From Phoronis australis (taxonomy: Eukaryota; Phoronida; Phoronidae), in assembly GCA_002633005.1 (NCBI GenBank), contig NMRA01000142.1, positions 4,272 to 66,271 of the forward strand: a stretch of 62,000 nucleotides of DNA. Reading direction: 5' to 3'. This document shows positions 23,819-34,974 of the stretch, in pieces. Made by a program: the position numbers and the translations under genes. The notes below the pieces were generated by a model. The model saw only the letters and a program-made list of their open reading frames with translations. It had not been told where the DNA came from and did not search any database. The stretch's first letter is position 1. The number at the start of each line of letters is the position of its first letter.

Positions 23819-24467
23819 ATTAATCTCATTTACAACCACTATTAATCTTGACATAACTTGTCCTTTGTCAGGAGTTGGCGATTTTTAAAAAATGAAAACA
23901 ACACATTTTGACATCTTATAGCTCTGCTCTGGTAAAAGAAAAACAATTTGAAGTAGTCAATCCTAACTAAAAATATTGCGTTTTTGCCTGTAGTGGCCTT
24001 TTAATTCATTACAAAATCAATCGCAGCTTAAATTTGATTTTCACATTTTGCTACCATTGCATAACTACCTTTTCAAATTTTCTTTAAAAAACTTATAACA
24101 TTTTCGCACTTTATAACCAACTTTTCTAAATCATGAGAAACCAGGAATTAATTAAACATGCAGAGCTCAGTGACCCTGCAACTATGGTGATGACCAGCTA
24201 CTGACTATATTCTATGTATCTCTCATTTCACTCTATGGATGTTACCTGAGCTGTATGTTGGCACTTGTTGTCCTAAATTGTTGTAAATATGATCCTGATG
24301 ATGTCTAATGAAAAGACGAAACGTTGAATTGAACATGAACTTTTTTATTTGTGCGGCGATCGTCCGGTTTTTAATACGTTTAGCTGCTGTGCCTTGGTTG
24401 ACGTACTGAATGAACTTGGTATATTGACCAACTTTCCACGTTTTTGCTTCAAAAGTAAACAATAAAT
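23819..24467 (+). repeat. 0.65-kb direct duplication, unit 1
   Basis: Repeated at 24469-25104 at very high identity, with a single N between the units. The 3' part has the order cctgatgatgtct, agacgaaacgttg, then a T-rich tract. It resembles the hammerhead-like words found near ends of some Penelope-like and other retroelements. No reverse transcriptase is present. Confidence 0.8.
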
Positions 24468-24468
24468 N
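24468..24468. other. Single-N assembly junction
   Basis: Undetermined base at the boundary of two near-identical 0.65-kb units. Confidence 0.9.
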
Positions 24469-25104
24469 ATTAATCTCATTTACAACCACAATTAATCTTG
24501 ACATAACTTGTCATTTGTCAGGAGTTGGCGATTTTTAGAAAATGAAAACAACACATTTTGACATCTTATAGCTCTTCTCTGGTAAAAGAAAACAATTTGA
24601 AGTAGCCAATCCTAACTAAAAATATTGCGTTTTTGTCGGTAGTGGCCTTTTAATTCATTACAAAATCAATCGCAGCTTAAATTTGATTTTCACATTTTGC
24701 TACCATTGCATACTTACCTATTCAAATTTTCTTTAAAAAACTTATAACATTTTCGCACTTTATCACCAACCTTTCTAAATCATGAGAAACCAGGAATTAA
24801 TTAAACATGCAGAGCTCAGTGACCACGCAACTATGGTGACTATATTCTATGTATCTCTCATTTCACTCTATGGATGTTACCTGAGCTGTATGTTGGCACT
24901 TGTTGTCCTAAATTGTTGTAAATATGATCCTGATGATGTCTAATGAAAAGACGAAACGTTGAATTGAACATGAACTTTTTTATTTGTGCGGCGATCGTCC
25001 GGTTTTTAATACGTTTAGCTGCTGTGCGTTGGTTGACGTACTGAATGGACTTGGTATATTGACCAACTTTCCACGTTTTTGTTTAAAAAGTCAACAATAA
25101 ATGT
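24469..25104 (+). repeat. 0.65-kb direct duplication, unit 2
   Basis: Same content as 23819-24467, apart from a few substitutions and a 15-20 bp deletion near 24838. It continues past the point where unit 1 stops, as expected if unit 1 is the truncated end of an overlapping contig. Confidence 0.8.
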
Positions 25105-25455
25105 TTGAAAACGATTTCAATGATATCAGGGTTTAAACGAAGTAGTGTATGCCCCACTGTTATTTTTTGTAAGGGCCCATCAAGAGATCTTGTTTCCTGC
25201 TTCCTTTTTTAGAATTCACGGTCAAGTTTCACAATCCGACTATAAACTCTGTACTAACAGAAATTATGGCTCCCGGGAGAGAGGATCCAGAAATATTTCC
25301 AGCCGACGTAAGTATGTATACGTGTATATCTAATTTTCTCGTTCACCAGCCAGATTTCCTAGTGAATACTATTGCTACATCTCGCAACTACAACCCGTTA
25401 GTCAAGACTCCATTATTACCGGGGTTTTCCGTAGATAAGCCCACCCGATGAAACG
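25105..25455. other. Intergenic, no gene seen
   Basis: Two short overlapping open frames without motifs. No repeat recognised. Confidence 0.35.
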
Positions 25456-25502
25456 CCCATGGGCGTTTATTCGGAAAACCATGCCGAATAAACGCCCATG
25501 GG
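25456..25502. repeat. 19-bp perfect inverted repeat
   Basis: Arms cccatgggcgtttattcgg (25456-25474) and ccgaataaacgcccatggg (25484-25502) with a 9-base spacer. The left arm is also part of a smaller self-complementary word, aaacgcccatgggcgttt. It abuts the SINE head that starts at about 25503. Confidence 0.8.
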
Positions 25503-25725
25503 GAGGCAGTGTGACCTAGTGTGATAGGTGCCCGCTTTCTTTACTCGAGGTCGTGGGTTCGAGTCCCGCTGTGCTACACTGCTAAACCCTTGAGTAAGGT
25601 TTCTAGCTCCTCAGCTCGGTTTTAACTGTATATCAATAAAGCACAAAAATAGTTCCAGGTGATCAGTGCCATGGACGTCTGGTACAACGTGTACCAGACC
25701 GCCTGCAATTATTATTATTATTTTA
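25503..25725 (+). mobile_element. tRNA-derived SINE
   Basis: The 5' part is tRNA-like. A degenerate A box (gacctagtgtgataggtg, 25513-25530) is followed at the expected distance by a clear B box (gtgggttcgagtcccg, 25553-25568), the internal promoter for RNA polymerase III. A tRNA-unrelated body of about 130 bp contains an inverted repeat (tctggtacaacgtgtaccaga). The element ends in an ATT-repeat tail (25707-25723), a typical SINE 3' end. The SINE family name is not known. Confidence 0.75.
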
Positions 25726-25834
25726 AACCCATTGTTTCGTCTCTTTTTAGTAAGCACTGCCCCATAAATCGCTAGTTCTCATTGCATACATTCACCAGTA
25801 AGACCGAGCTCGGAGAGGAGACACCTTTGTGCAA

Positions 25835-25907
25835 TGGTAGGCCACTATTTGAACCCGGGTCTCTCAAACGGGAGTCCGGAGCTAAAACCGCTGAGCCACG
25901 CAGTCTT
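25835..25907 (-). mobile_element. tRNA-like SINE head (or tRNA pseudogene)
   Basis: On the minus strand, tggctcagcggttttagc (A box, 25881-25898) and gacccgggttcaaa (B box, 25848-25861) are correctly spaced. The acceptor ends do not pair, so it is not a functional tRNA. No clear tail was identified. Orientation is opposite to the neighbouring SINE. Confidence 0.6.
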
Positions 25908-28002
25908 TAACAATAACAGGACATTTGCACTCTTGGAACATAGACATATGTATACATGTGCGACTTCATAGATCCGAAGACGGTTGGTCTTCTGTTAAAA
26001 GTTCAAGCAGTCATGATTGCAACTTGTAATATATATAAGAGCGGCAACATTAAACAAGACTAACTGAGGTAGGCCCATTTCGGACACATCCCCATTTCGG
26101 TGATCGTTAAGGACACGCCTCGAGTTACATGTTACTAAAAGGGTCAAGTGCCGGATAACGGAATTAAAAACAAACCCTTCCAACTTGTGGTCTTCGCATT
26201 GGGTGTTTCGTTGGACTGTCCTGCCTGTGATCCTTGCGCGAGCCGTTCGTGGAAATGAAACAGGTCATTTTCTGCGTCCCATTTTAGCCTAGGATAGTCA
26301 AGTCCTCTTCACGTTAGCTTCAGCTTTAAAATAAGTGCCCAAGAGCATGAAAAGGACGACTCTAGGGTCACTGACTCTGATCTTCCAAAAAGTTTGTATG
26401 TTGACATATCTTGGTGAGGTGTGTTTATTTTAGATTTTTGGAGCTATTGTCATTTAGTTACAGCATCATGAATATTTTGACTCCACACTAACCCATGGGA
26501 TGCAGTAACTAAGATATATTTTAAACAGTAAAGCGCAATACGGAATAAAAGTTATATAATGTATGAGAAAAAAAACGTTATCAGATGGTTATCGTTAACC
26601 TTAAGCAGAGCACCAAAGTTCCATAAATTTTGCCCATTTTTACACTAGAGTTTTATCCACCTTTAAAGAGCGTTAGAGGTCAGTTTAGGGTATTTTGGTG
26701 ATTTCAAATGTTACATGTAGTTTCCATCAATTTACCGTACAAAAATAGAAAAATAGACGTTTTGTTTGTTTCGAAGCATCAGTCCAAGGAACAATCATCG
26801 AGTAATTCACACTACTTGACCACGACAGGCTGCAGCTATGCCTCATAAACCTCTTAAGTTAGTGAATACGTTTCTAGTCTGAAGGTGAAAACTGTCGACG
26901 TTGATTTGCATATACGTGTTTTACAACGCCAAGCTCCCTTTTGCAGTTTTAGTACTTGACGTCTGTTTCTAACTACTAAGTTTTTCGATGAACCTTCATA
27001 AAATTTGTCGTACATTCTTTTATCAGAGAGACGATGACAATTTCATACTGCCTAAGAGTCTAACATGTGCTTCGCCTTCGACAACAATTATAGTCTTTTG
27101 GTAACCGTTTTTTGGCGTACGCACGTTTGTGTTGACGCGCACTAAGGATCAAATTCGTCAAGATATGTAGGCTTAGACAATGGGTTTCCGACGGATAGAG
27201 CTATTATTGTGCCCTTAGTGGCAAAGCTTTGTGATTATGCCTCAGTAGGTACAGATTTTCTTGATGTATCTTCATGAAGTTGGCACAGTGATCCTAAGTT
27301 GCTATCAATGATTGGACGATTTTCTGATTGGTGGCAATGATAAACTTCGACGATCATTTTGTTACCTGTTGAACGACTCATGCTCATGAAAATCAACAGT
27401 TATGATTTTATAATTGAGAGGACGTTATCCATCAATTTCAGGACAACTTCAGCTGAACTACATAGAGGCTAGCGGAAAATAATGTTTTACCGCGCTCAGA
27501 TGTCGAATTTACATTTATAGGTCGTCTGACTAGAAGGGTGATCAACTTCTTTAAGCGAGGCATCATCTGTTTGTGGTTTTAAAGTAAATCTGATAACATT
27601 AAAATGCAGAAGATTAATATTTCGACCAATCACGTGTGATCGTGCCCAAACAGAGTCTATACACACAAGTTACAACATGGAATATGGTTTAATTCTCAAA
27701 ATGAGAAGGCCGACTTGCCGCCTGATTCGGGGGCGGGCGATTAAAAGGCAGGTCATCCGTCTGACGAGCATTTGAGATTTACATGTGACATTTTCAGGCA
27801 GCGGATCGCACGTATGGTCTCCCTTCTGATCGAACAGGATGTGAATGTCTAAAATCTCCTCGTTCGTCTGTTTGTCATGCACACGGACGGTGTATATAAA
27901 CGTTCTCTTGAAGGCTTTAGTCATTCAAACTTCCTGTCCACATGTAGACATTGTATTTTGAAAGCGTATCGTGGGTGTTGAAGAACAGAAAGTTGCAAAT
28001 GG
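25908..28002. other. Gene-free region
   Basis: A minus-strand open frame at 27670-27924 (84 codons) is the longest. It contains GDHTCDPLPENV after a stretch of charged residues, loosely like the end of a FLYWCH/MULE zinc-binding region, but no family can be asserted. Nothing else is recognised. Confidence 0.35.
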
Positions 28003-28420
28003 ACCTTCTCTGTCACTCTTGTCTTCAAGAAAGGAAAGAAATTTGAGGATGGCAACTGTCGACCAATCTCTCTCACATCAATTGCCTCTAAACTCCTGCA
28101 ACATATAATCGTTAGTAACCTTATGTCTCACCCTTCTAACCATAACATCTTATATGACTTCCAACATAGATTCAGTTCTAATAGGTTTTGCGAAACACAA
28201 TTGCTGCAATTCACCAATGATATTGTGAAAAACTTGCCATGTGGTGCCCAGACTGACAATCTCATTGCGGATTTCTCTAAAGCTTTTGACAAAGTCAATC
28301 ACCTATGTCTTTTTAGGAAACCCGGGACATACGGTATCTGAGGTGAAACTAGCACCTGGTTTAAATCCTTACTGAGTAATAGATCACAGTGCCTGGTTGT
28401 TAACGTTAAGAGATCTGGGG
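28003..28420 (+). pseudogene. CR1/jockey-like non-LTR reverse transcriptase relic
   Basis: One frame reads through the canonical RT blocks: VTLVFKKG, NCRPISLTSIASKLLQHII, then DFQHRF...CETQLLQF, then the DFSKAFDKVNH block that carries the first catalytic aspartate, followed by a GI-x-G-x2-TWFKSLLSNR region after a stop codon at 28339-28341. The Y/F-x-D-D catalytic block is absent because the match ends at about 28420. It is truncated at both ends and interrupted, so it is a dead fragment of a LINE. The block order and wording fit the CR1/jockey group rather than the L1 elements elsewhere in the window. Confidence 0.8.
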
Positions 28421-31400
28421 TACATTTCATGGATCCTTCTCTGTCTCAGCTTAGACCGAAATCTCCATTAAATTCTGAACAACTTTTATGCTGTCTTCCT
28501 TTCTGTGAAATTAACATTTTCCCTTCAAATTGTTAGGTCATCAGTCTGGGTGACCTTCATAACAGCCCAGTCTACAACAGTAGTGGTGACCTACTTAGCT
28601 CAGCACACCGTGAGTGAAAGTAGTCCGAATAGAGGCTCATCAGGATCAGGTTAAAATGTTCATATGTGATTTTTTAAGAGGAAGAAGAAAACGTATTAAA
28701 AATGAAAAAACTTCTCTCCCCAGTTACGTTAGTGAAGCATTACTGTACTTTTGCCAAAAACCGCGGTGATTTTTCCTGCTTCAGATCGATCTATGGCTCT
28801 CATCTCATACGTGTTTTAAAGTCTGTTCTCACAAATACAGTTGACATTCCAGGGCTAGAGTCAGACGAATAGAAAGGGACTGAATTCCGAAGTGGAGGTT
28901 TGTGACGAAAAAAATGTAGTTCACAAGAAAAGAATGGCATTCATGAGAAAAGAAAGCCATAAATGAGAACGCTTGTACGGAACGTGAGGGAAGGTAATTG
29001 TGTACGCTGAAGTGTTGCTATAACCTCAAACCCTCAATTTAAAAGAATATCTAACAAATCACAGCTAAATCAAATGGAGAATAATGTACAAATCAAAAAT
29101 TCAAATTGAAGACAAATACTGCATGATATTTAACCAATTCTGACCGAAGGTGAAATATGATTTTTACTGGAGCACAAGAAAAAGACATACAATAATAGTA
29201 CAGAGAATTAGACCAGAAAATGAACCATGATATCAAGGCAGTGTTAAATTATTTAAGTAAAAATATAACAATGGGCAGTAATACAAAGAAAATAACAAAA
29301 GGAAAACATTCGGAATTAAGGAGCCAACGTATTTTAGTATCAATACCCCGGGCTTCTCTTGTTAACATACATGTACGCGGAGCATTGATGACACCCACGG
29401 TATGCAGCGCACATACGGCAAATAAAAGGGATGATTCTCACTAAAGAAAACAGTGCTAATAAACTTGAAATAGCCTCTAGATAGCAAGTCAGCAATTCTC
29501 TCCTCAATAGGAACACACCTGCCAAGATTGGAAAAATAACCTAAAACTGCCACCATGGGTCGCAATGGTAGTCAGATTCGTTTAAAAGTCGTCGTCATCC
29601 GTTGACACGTTCATAGAAATTCTCGTGTTCAATTTCACAAAGAACCTGCAGGGGCTTAGGAGAAACAACTGCGGATACAAAAACAAAGTGCTTCTAGAGG
29701 GCGGCACAGAGCAGACAAAACTGTCAAAAAATCATCATCAGCCATGTTTTTCTCAGTTGGAACAGATTTACCAACTTTCATAGCGATTCTTAGAGTGGTT
29801 TGGCCGAAGAGAGATGGACACCAAAAACGGACTGAAAAACAATACAAACGGCTTCTAGGAGGCGTACGTTATGTTAAATCCATTTGAAAACGAGAAAGTG
29901 TCATTGCCTCTTAGATAGAAACCTATTCGCCAAATTTCATAAAATCCTGTCAAGGAAATCCAAAGACAGAGGAAATGGAAAATTAAAATTGACAATATTG
30001 AGCACAGCGGTAACCGAATCGAACCAAAAGTCATCTTCACCCGTTGTCACCTTCATACAAATACACCTGCCTTAACAAAATTCAGACGGTGAAATGGAGT
30101 TTGGAGATAACAGATAGCACTTCAAAACCTCAAATGAAACAATAATTACTTGTTCTTTCTGATTGAATCCATTGAAAACATCATTAAGTTGCAAAAATCA
30201 TTCATTGACATAAATTGTCAGCAAAATATGATAAAGAGATTACATAAATTGGTCCACGCATCCAAGATCTATCTATTTGCATACCCTTCATTAACCACTT
30301 CGCTGCAAACTGACTTGTGGTATCACCACTTTCAACTGTTCAAAAAGTGCTTTCAGATTTATCTTCCCTGTCACGTGATGCATGAAAATTTGTTAATTTA
30401 ATGTTAGGTGGAAGTGATTTTGTACCCTCCTAATCACTATATATCTTTTCTCACATCACATGCAATGTACCTGTTTTGATACTACTTGAAATTTGTTTTT
30501 CGCTTGCAAAACTGTGCCACGGGTACTTTTGTTGTAAATACTTGAAGACCTATAAGTCAAAGGTTAAGTGGTCAACAAGTACGAAATTAGTGACTTTTGA
30601 ATCCGATCCACACCATTGCTACATGCTCAAAGTTTAAAGTGAATCCGAAATATGACCCCCAGAGTGATTTTTATCTCCTTAGTTTTGTCTTGAAATGGCT
30701 GATAAAATGTATGCAGTAGGCCGTGTCCCCATGTAAACCCGAAGTGTGTGATGTTGTGCAAGCAGTATCTGATTGTTCTGTAACCCTTGACCAGGAGTCC
30801 GAGGTTGACTCTCAATGAGGATGTACTGAATGGGCTTACCGCGACAACATTGTTTACTCTAACGTGCACATTTGGCATGGGATTAAATTGATGCCGACGT
30901 GATCGATAGCTAGGGTAAGGCTTGGGGGGGGCCATAAGAAGGGCGTTTTATATTTTCAATGAGCTCCCAGTCCTGTCCCATTGTAAGTGAAAAAGCTCTA
31001 TTCTCTTTCAATGAACACTTCACTTATCTCACTTATGAATTAAAGCTAAGCCACTTTTTTCTAATTTCTTCCCTTGATTCTCATTCATGCCCGTGTAAAA
31101 CTTGTTTGATTGCTTGATACTAGCTGATGCCTGCCTGAAGCTCATCCGAAGCTTTTCAGTCGATTTTTGACACTACCTTTAGCTAGACACGTAACCCATC
31201 TGTAAATAAGTACTTATATACCCCGGTACACGCTCGACAAAGTTGAAAAACCTTGGAACACAATTTTGCTCAAATATTTCAAATTAAAATCGTACCTGTG
31301 GTCATTTCAAGTTCTAAATGAAGAAAATACCATACCAGTTCCTAACCAAAACATAAAAAGTCATTTAATGAAAGAAGTCGGCAGTATATGCAGAAATGTC

Positions 31401-31700
31401 AACATTTTCGAACACAATTGTCTTGCTCTCGACGCCATTTTATTGCGGAGCAAAACTGCCGTAAGTTGATGTCGTGATTTGTGAAAGACGTCAAAGTTAA
31501 CCTAATTGATGACCTAGTTTTTACTTGAATGCCATTGCTTGATTTAGAAAAAAGAGCAACCCGTGAGATCTTATTCTGGCGGAAGCGGAACAAGACGTCA
31601 AAGTCTCCATTTTGGAGGTGGTCTTTTTATCCACAAATTTCTTTAATTTTGGATTGTCTTGTGTAGGAAACGTGAACACAACAGAGGATGAATATTTTAT
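28421..31700. other. Gene-free region
   Basis: About 3.3 kb of AT-rich sequence. Open frames are short, overlap on both strands, and carry no motif. No repeat of other parts of the window was noticed. Confidence 0.4.
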
Positions 31701-31721
31701 AATCCAGGAATGTTTTTAAAC

Positions 31722-31806
31722 TATGGTGAAGGTCGCACATTCCACATTTCGTCAAATTTCTTTGAAAACCGCCGTTTGCAAAAAACTGCAAGAAGTGCCA
31801 GCACAT
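31722..31806 (+). other. Possible small first exon, unassigned
   Basis: An ATG in good context (actATGg) opens a basic 28-codon stretch (MVKVAHSTFRQISLKTAVCK...) and runs into a consensus-like 5' splice site, gtgagtag, at 31807. No downstream partner exon could be tied to it, and the peptide is not recognised. It may be chance. Confidence 0.2.
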
Positions 31807-32089
31807 GTGAGTAGCCTTGGTTTGTGACTGCCTATGGCCGGTGTGCGATAAATTTGCTCGCTTGACTAGTTCCTACAGGGAACCATTTGGAAAACCGGAG
31901 CCTCAAATTATTGCTCGGAGTACGCGAAAGAATTTGGGTGATTTCGTAGCTTCATTTACTCCATCGAAGGTGAACGTTAGTTGCGCATATGCACATTTTA
32001 GTCCCATGGCAAGTCACATGACTTTCAAACTTGGGAATGATTGGTCGTGTGACTGAAGTTAGCTTATTAGCAGAAAAAATTAACCTCCG

Positions 32090-32320
32090 GTGGAGGGTAC
32101 GTTTGAGGCTGTGAAAGTAACGGAGGGTATTCAGATACCTTCGGAGGTGTTTCGTATATGCGAATGTGCGAATTTCAATGATTACAGCAAAAGAGATTTG
32201 TCAATAGACGACTTAGTAAAATCATGGCGTCAGCCATATAGGTCTCAAAAGTCGTACCTGAAACCATTATCAATCCTTGGTCTGCCTCCTGATGTAAATG
32301 TATTGTTAACTCTTATTTAA
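32090..32320 (+). other. Unrecognised 76-codon open frame
   Basis: Begins at a GTG or in mid-frame and reads to a stop at 32318-32320, with a balanced, coding-like composition. No domain is recognised. It lies between the possible small exon at 31722 and the TTGACC-end element at 33135. It could be a decayed exon or chance. Confidence 0.2.
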
Positions 32321-33134
32321 GCGCGTTAAATGACAGAGTTTTCCTGGCGCATTCGGCGGCATTCTCCGTTTTGGGTTCCACGTGACTTGTAATAATTGAA
32401 GGTCTAACATGCTCACAGATGAAACGCAGCGATAAGGCCACGGAAATACCCGAAGCGTTCTGGATGACTGAGGTCTAGTCGATTCTAATCTCCTGTAACT
32501 AGTAAATCAACTTAAAATTTACTTCAAGCAACTTGTAACGAAGACTGGCCATACAGGAGCACAGAGTGGTCACTAAACAATGTAATTTTCTATTATTTCT
32601 AACAGCAGCACCTCTATGTTACAGCTTTCTCCACGAATGCTACGCCGATGTTAGTTCGTAGTAAATGCACAGCGTTGACGGAAACCTCATTTTACACGGA
32701 CTGTACTTTTGACTTTGTAATATCCGAGGTGGTGTACAACTACAAAAGAAGAAAAATTAGGATAATTTGATTTTAAACCCTTGGAATAGAACGTGAAAAA
32801 CAGATTATTCAAAGTCGTTCTCTGCCACTGAAACAAAAGTCAAACTGTTTACCTGGTATTTTTACGATTTGTTCGTTAAGATCTTAAATAACTGTTGATA
32901 TCGTAGTTTGAAACTTAAAAAAAACGACCTGTCAACTGCTCGTCGGTTTTTCTTCCGCCCGACAAAGCACGTCTCTCCTTATTTGGTTTAGCAAGACATT
33001 GACGGAGCACATTTCTCTTTTATGGAAAATGTGTCCTTTGACCATTGGTGTAAACAAAACGATGGCTATTTCAAGCAGTAGCCATTCCGACTTCTTTGAG
33101 TGCATGCGCGCATATAAATTATTAGAGGCGGAGA
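32321..33134. other. Intergenic, no gene seen
   Basis: No exon is recognised. A TATA-like tataaatt near 33115-33122 lies just outside the left end of the TTGACC element, about 80 bases before the possible start codon at 33198. Confidence 0.3.
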
Positions 33135-33197
33135 ATTGACCTATCGCGAGCTGCGCCTCTTTGCAAGAAGTCACGTGACACTTGACAAACAAACAAG

Positions 33198-33237
33198 ATG
33201 TCAGAGGCAAATACACTGTCGGTAAACGACGTTCCAG
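33198..33237 (+). CDS. Possible N-terminal exon of the element's gene
   Basis: ATG (aagATGt) opens MSEANTLSVNDVP and then meets a donor-like CCAG|gtagaa. Proteins of the SAP/SWIM/YqaJ group often start with a short leader ending in a D-V-P-G-like motif, as I recall, so this may be that leader. The exon is too short for certainty, and its phase does not join the SWIM-like stretch downstream without missing sequence. Confidence 0.25.
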
Positions 33238-33296
33238 GTAGAATCGATGAGTGTTTTTTGCAATAACCAAAAACACTTCGAAAAAGACAGTAACCG

Positions 33297-33480
33297 ATGC
33301 TTTTCAGCAGAGAATTGCACGTTCACGATGTGGGAATTTGCGAAGGCGACGATAAAAAAATAAGTGCGAGGAAAAGTATTTCGGAGTCAACGAAAATCCG
33401 AAGAACCCCGAACGTGGTTTACCTTCACCTGACAAATGACATGGCCACTGATGCGATATGTTCATGTAAAGCTGGGTATA
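33297..33480 (+). pseudogene. SWIM-type zinc finger fragment
   Basis: One frame gives a region ending in NVVYLHLTNDMATDAICSCK followed by AG. The C-x-C-K-A-G word, preceded by a beta-strand-like V-V-Y-L-H-L-T-N-D, is the first half of a SWIM zinc finger (C-x-C-xn-C-x-H). The second half (C-x-H) is missing: after AGY the frame becomes unrelated and stops at 33573. SWIM domains bind DNA or protein. They occur in MULE and Zisupton transposases and in multicopy animal proteins that also carry SAP and YqaJ-nuclease domains. A pyrimidine-rich cttttcag precedes the stretch and could be a 3' splice site. It is truncated and most likely non-functional. Confidence 0.45.
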
Positions 33481-34826
33481 TACCTTATAGTCGAATTATC
33501 TATACCATAGATTTCAGGATCTTTCGAACAAAGTCTGCGAAGATTCACAGATATTTTTATTTTACCGTCTGCTAAATTTTGCCAAATGAAAAGTAGGTCA
33601 CAACTGGTTGAACTCCCCGAGTGAAGTAGGTCGAGTCGCTACCACTGTTTACGCTTTTCTAATATTCGAACGAAATATTTTGATTTAAAAAACTCAGATT
33701 CATGGCTCAGGTACATACTCATCTTGTCATAGATAAACAGTTAGCACCGATAGGTCTAGAGCTGTGTCCAAGTCAAATTTATGCACGGAATTGGCCGTAA
33801 TTGCACCATTAAGACATTAAGTTAGGCCCATCTTCTGATGAACGTCGCATTTTTGTAGTTTCATTGCATAAAGGTAGCTTCCAGTTAATTTTAGGCGTAG
33901 CATGATCACTAAGCTGTTGTATATTTACAACAGATGACAAGTCTCCGGTGTTGTGGCAAAAAATGGCTGTTTACAAAATAACTCAAATTCTTTTTTCTGC
34001 TTCATAAATCTAAGTATCATGTTTGAACAACTTCAAATGAGCTCTCTCTAACTCAACAGGCGAAGTATATACTAGAGGTTCTCATCAAAAGTAGTTCAAC
34101 TGTTTATTTTTTCGTGACAACAGCTCAAACAAGGATTTGAGGGCAGTAATCCAGTGCCTCTCCCTGTGCCGATCGAATCTCTCAATTTTGGAGAGAAGTC
34201 CAGTTGAACGCCAGCTTACGGGTATATAAATAATAAAAATGTACCTCTGCTACGAAACAAAACGATGTCCATTAGGTCGAAATAAATGAAAATATAATAA
34301 AAATGTCATTAAAAACAACAGTTTCCGGGTATTACTGCTAGACTAGCTAGTGCTAAGATCCGGCAGCTCCCCAGACAAAGGCGGCCAGACGAGTGAAACT
34401 CCGGAGTCAAAATCAGATAGCCACCAAACTGAAAAGTGTGTATATTGGAACAAATATATTTGCGTTTAACCTCCGAATAATCAAGCAACATTGCCAAGTT
34501 TAGCTGTTCGTGTGGCCGTTCACACAGTTTGATTTATAGTTTACACAGTCGACAACACTTTTCGGCTTGGGACAGATACCCACAAATGACGGGATATTCT
34601 TCTCCAGCTGCATAACGACTGTCGGAATTACACACGCCATATCAACGCCGTTTCACCATTCTTGACGCACAATTTCTTGAGCCATAGACTAAAATAAGTT
34701 TTAAAAGACAACGTGTTGTTTTTCGGGTAAAATAGCGGCTTGGAAACGCAGACGAAGGTGTGTCACGAATGCTGCGTTCTGATAAGTCAGTTAAGCAGTC
34801 AGTAATAATTCTAGCGATAGGTCAAA

Positions 34827-34974
34827 TCGAAAACTGTATTGGCATGGAAAAGTTTTATTATATTTCGTAGGCGTTTCAAAAATAGTGAATCTGACGAGTT
34901 TTTCTACAAGTTCTTGCAATATTCAAAATGAATAACTATCACGTCAGCATCCCTTAGAAATACACTGGCCACGA
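34827..34974. other. Short spacer between the TTGACC element and the L1 relic
   Basis: AT-rich. Nothing recognised. Confidence 0.4.

Larger units (their letters stand above)
33135..34826 (+). mobile_element. Larger TTGACC-end element carrying a SWIM-like gene remnant
   Basis: The left end (attgacctatcgcgagc, then gacaaacaaacaag) equals the left end of copy B at 14879. The right end (tcgggtaaaatagcggc, tgctgcgttctgat, agcgataggtcaa) equals its right end. Order and orientation are the same, so these two ends bound one element of about 1.7 kb. Copies A and B look like internally deleted derivatives. Between the ends is a coding remnant (33297-33480). No intact transposase frame remains. Superfamily is unknown. 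Confidence 0.55.

Noticed and set aside
25835-25907. Functional tRNA gene on the minus strand
   Set aside because: A and B boxes are present, but the acceptor stem does not pair and the anticodon arm is poor. Annotated as a SINE head or pseudo-tRNA instead.
27670-27924. MULE/FLYWCH zinc-finger protein on the minus strand
   Set aside because: Resemblance is limited to one short H-x-C-D-P stretch. Without the full Cys/His pattern or flanking domains it cannot be called.
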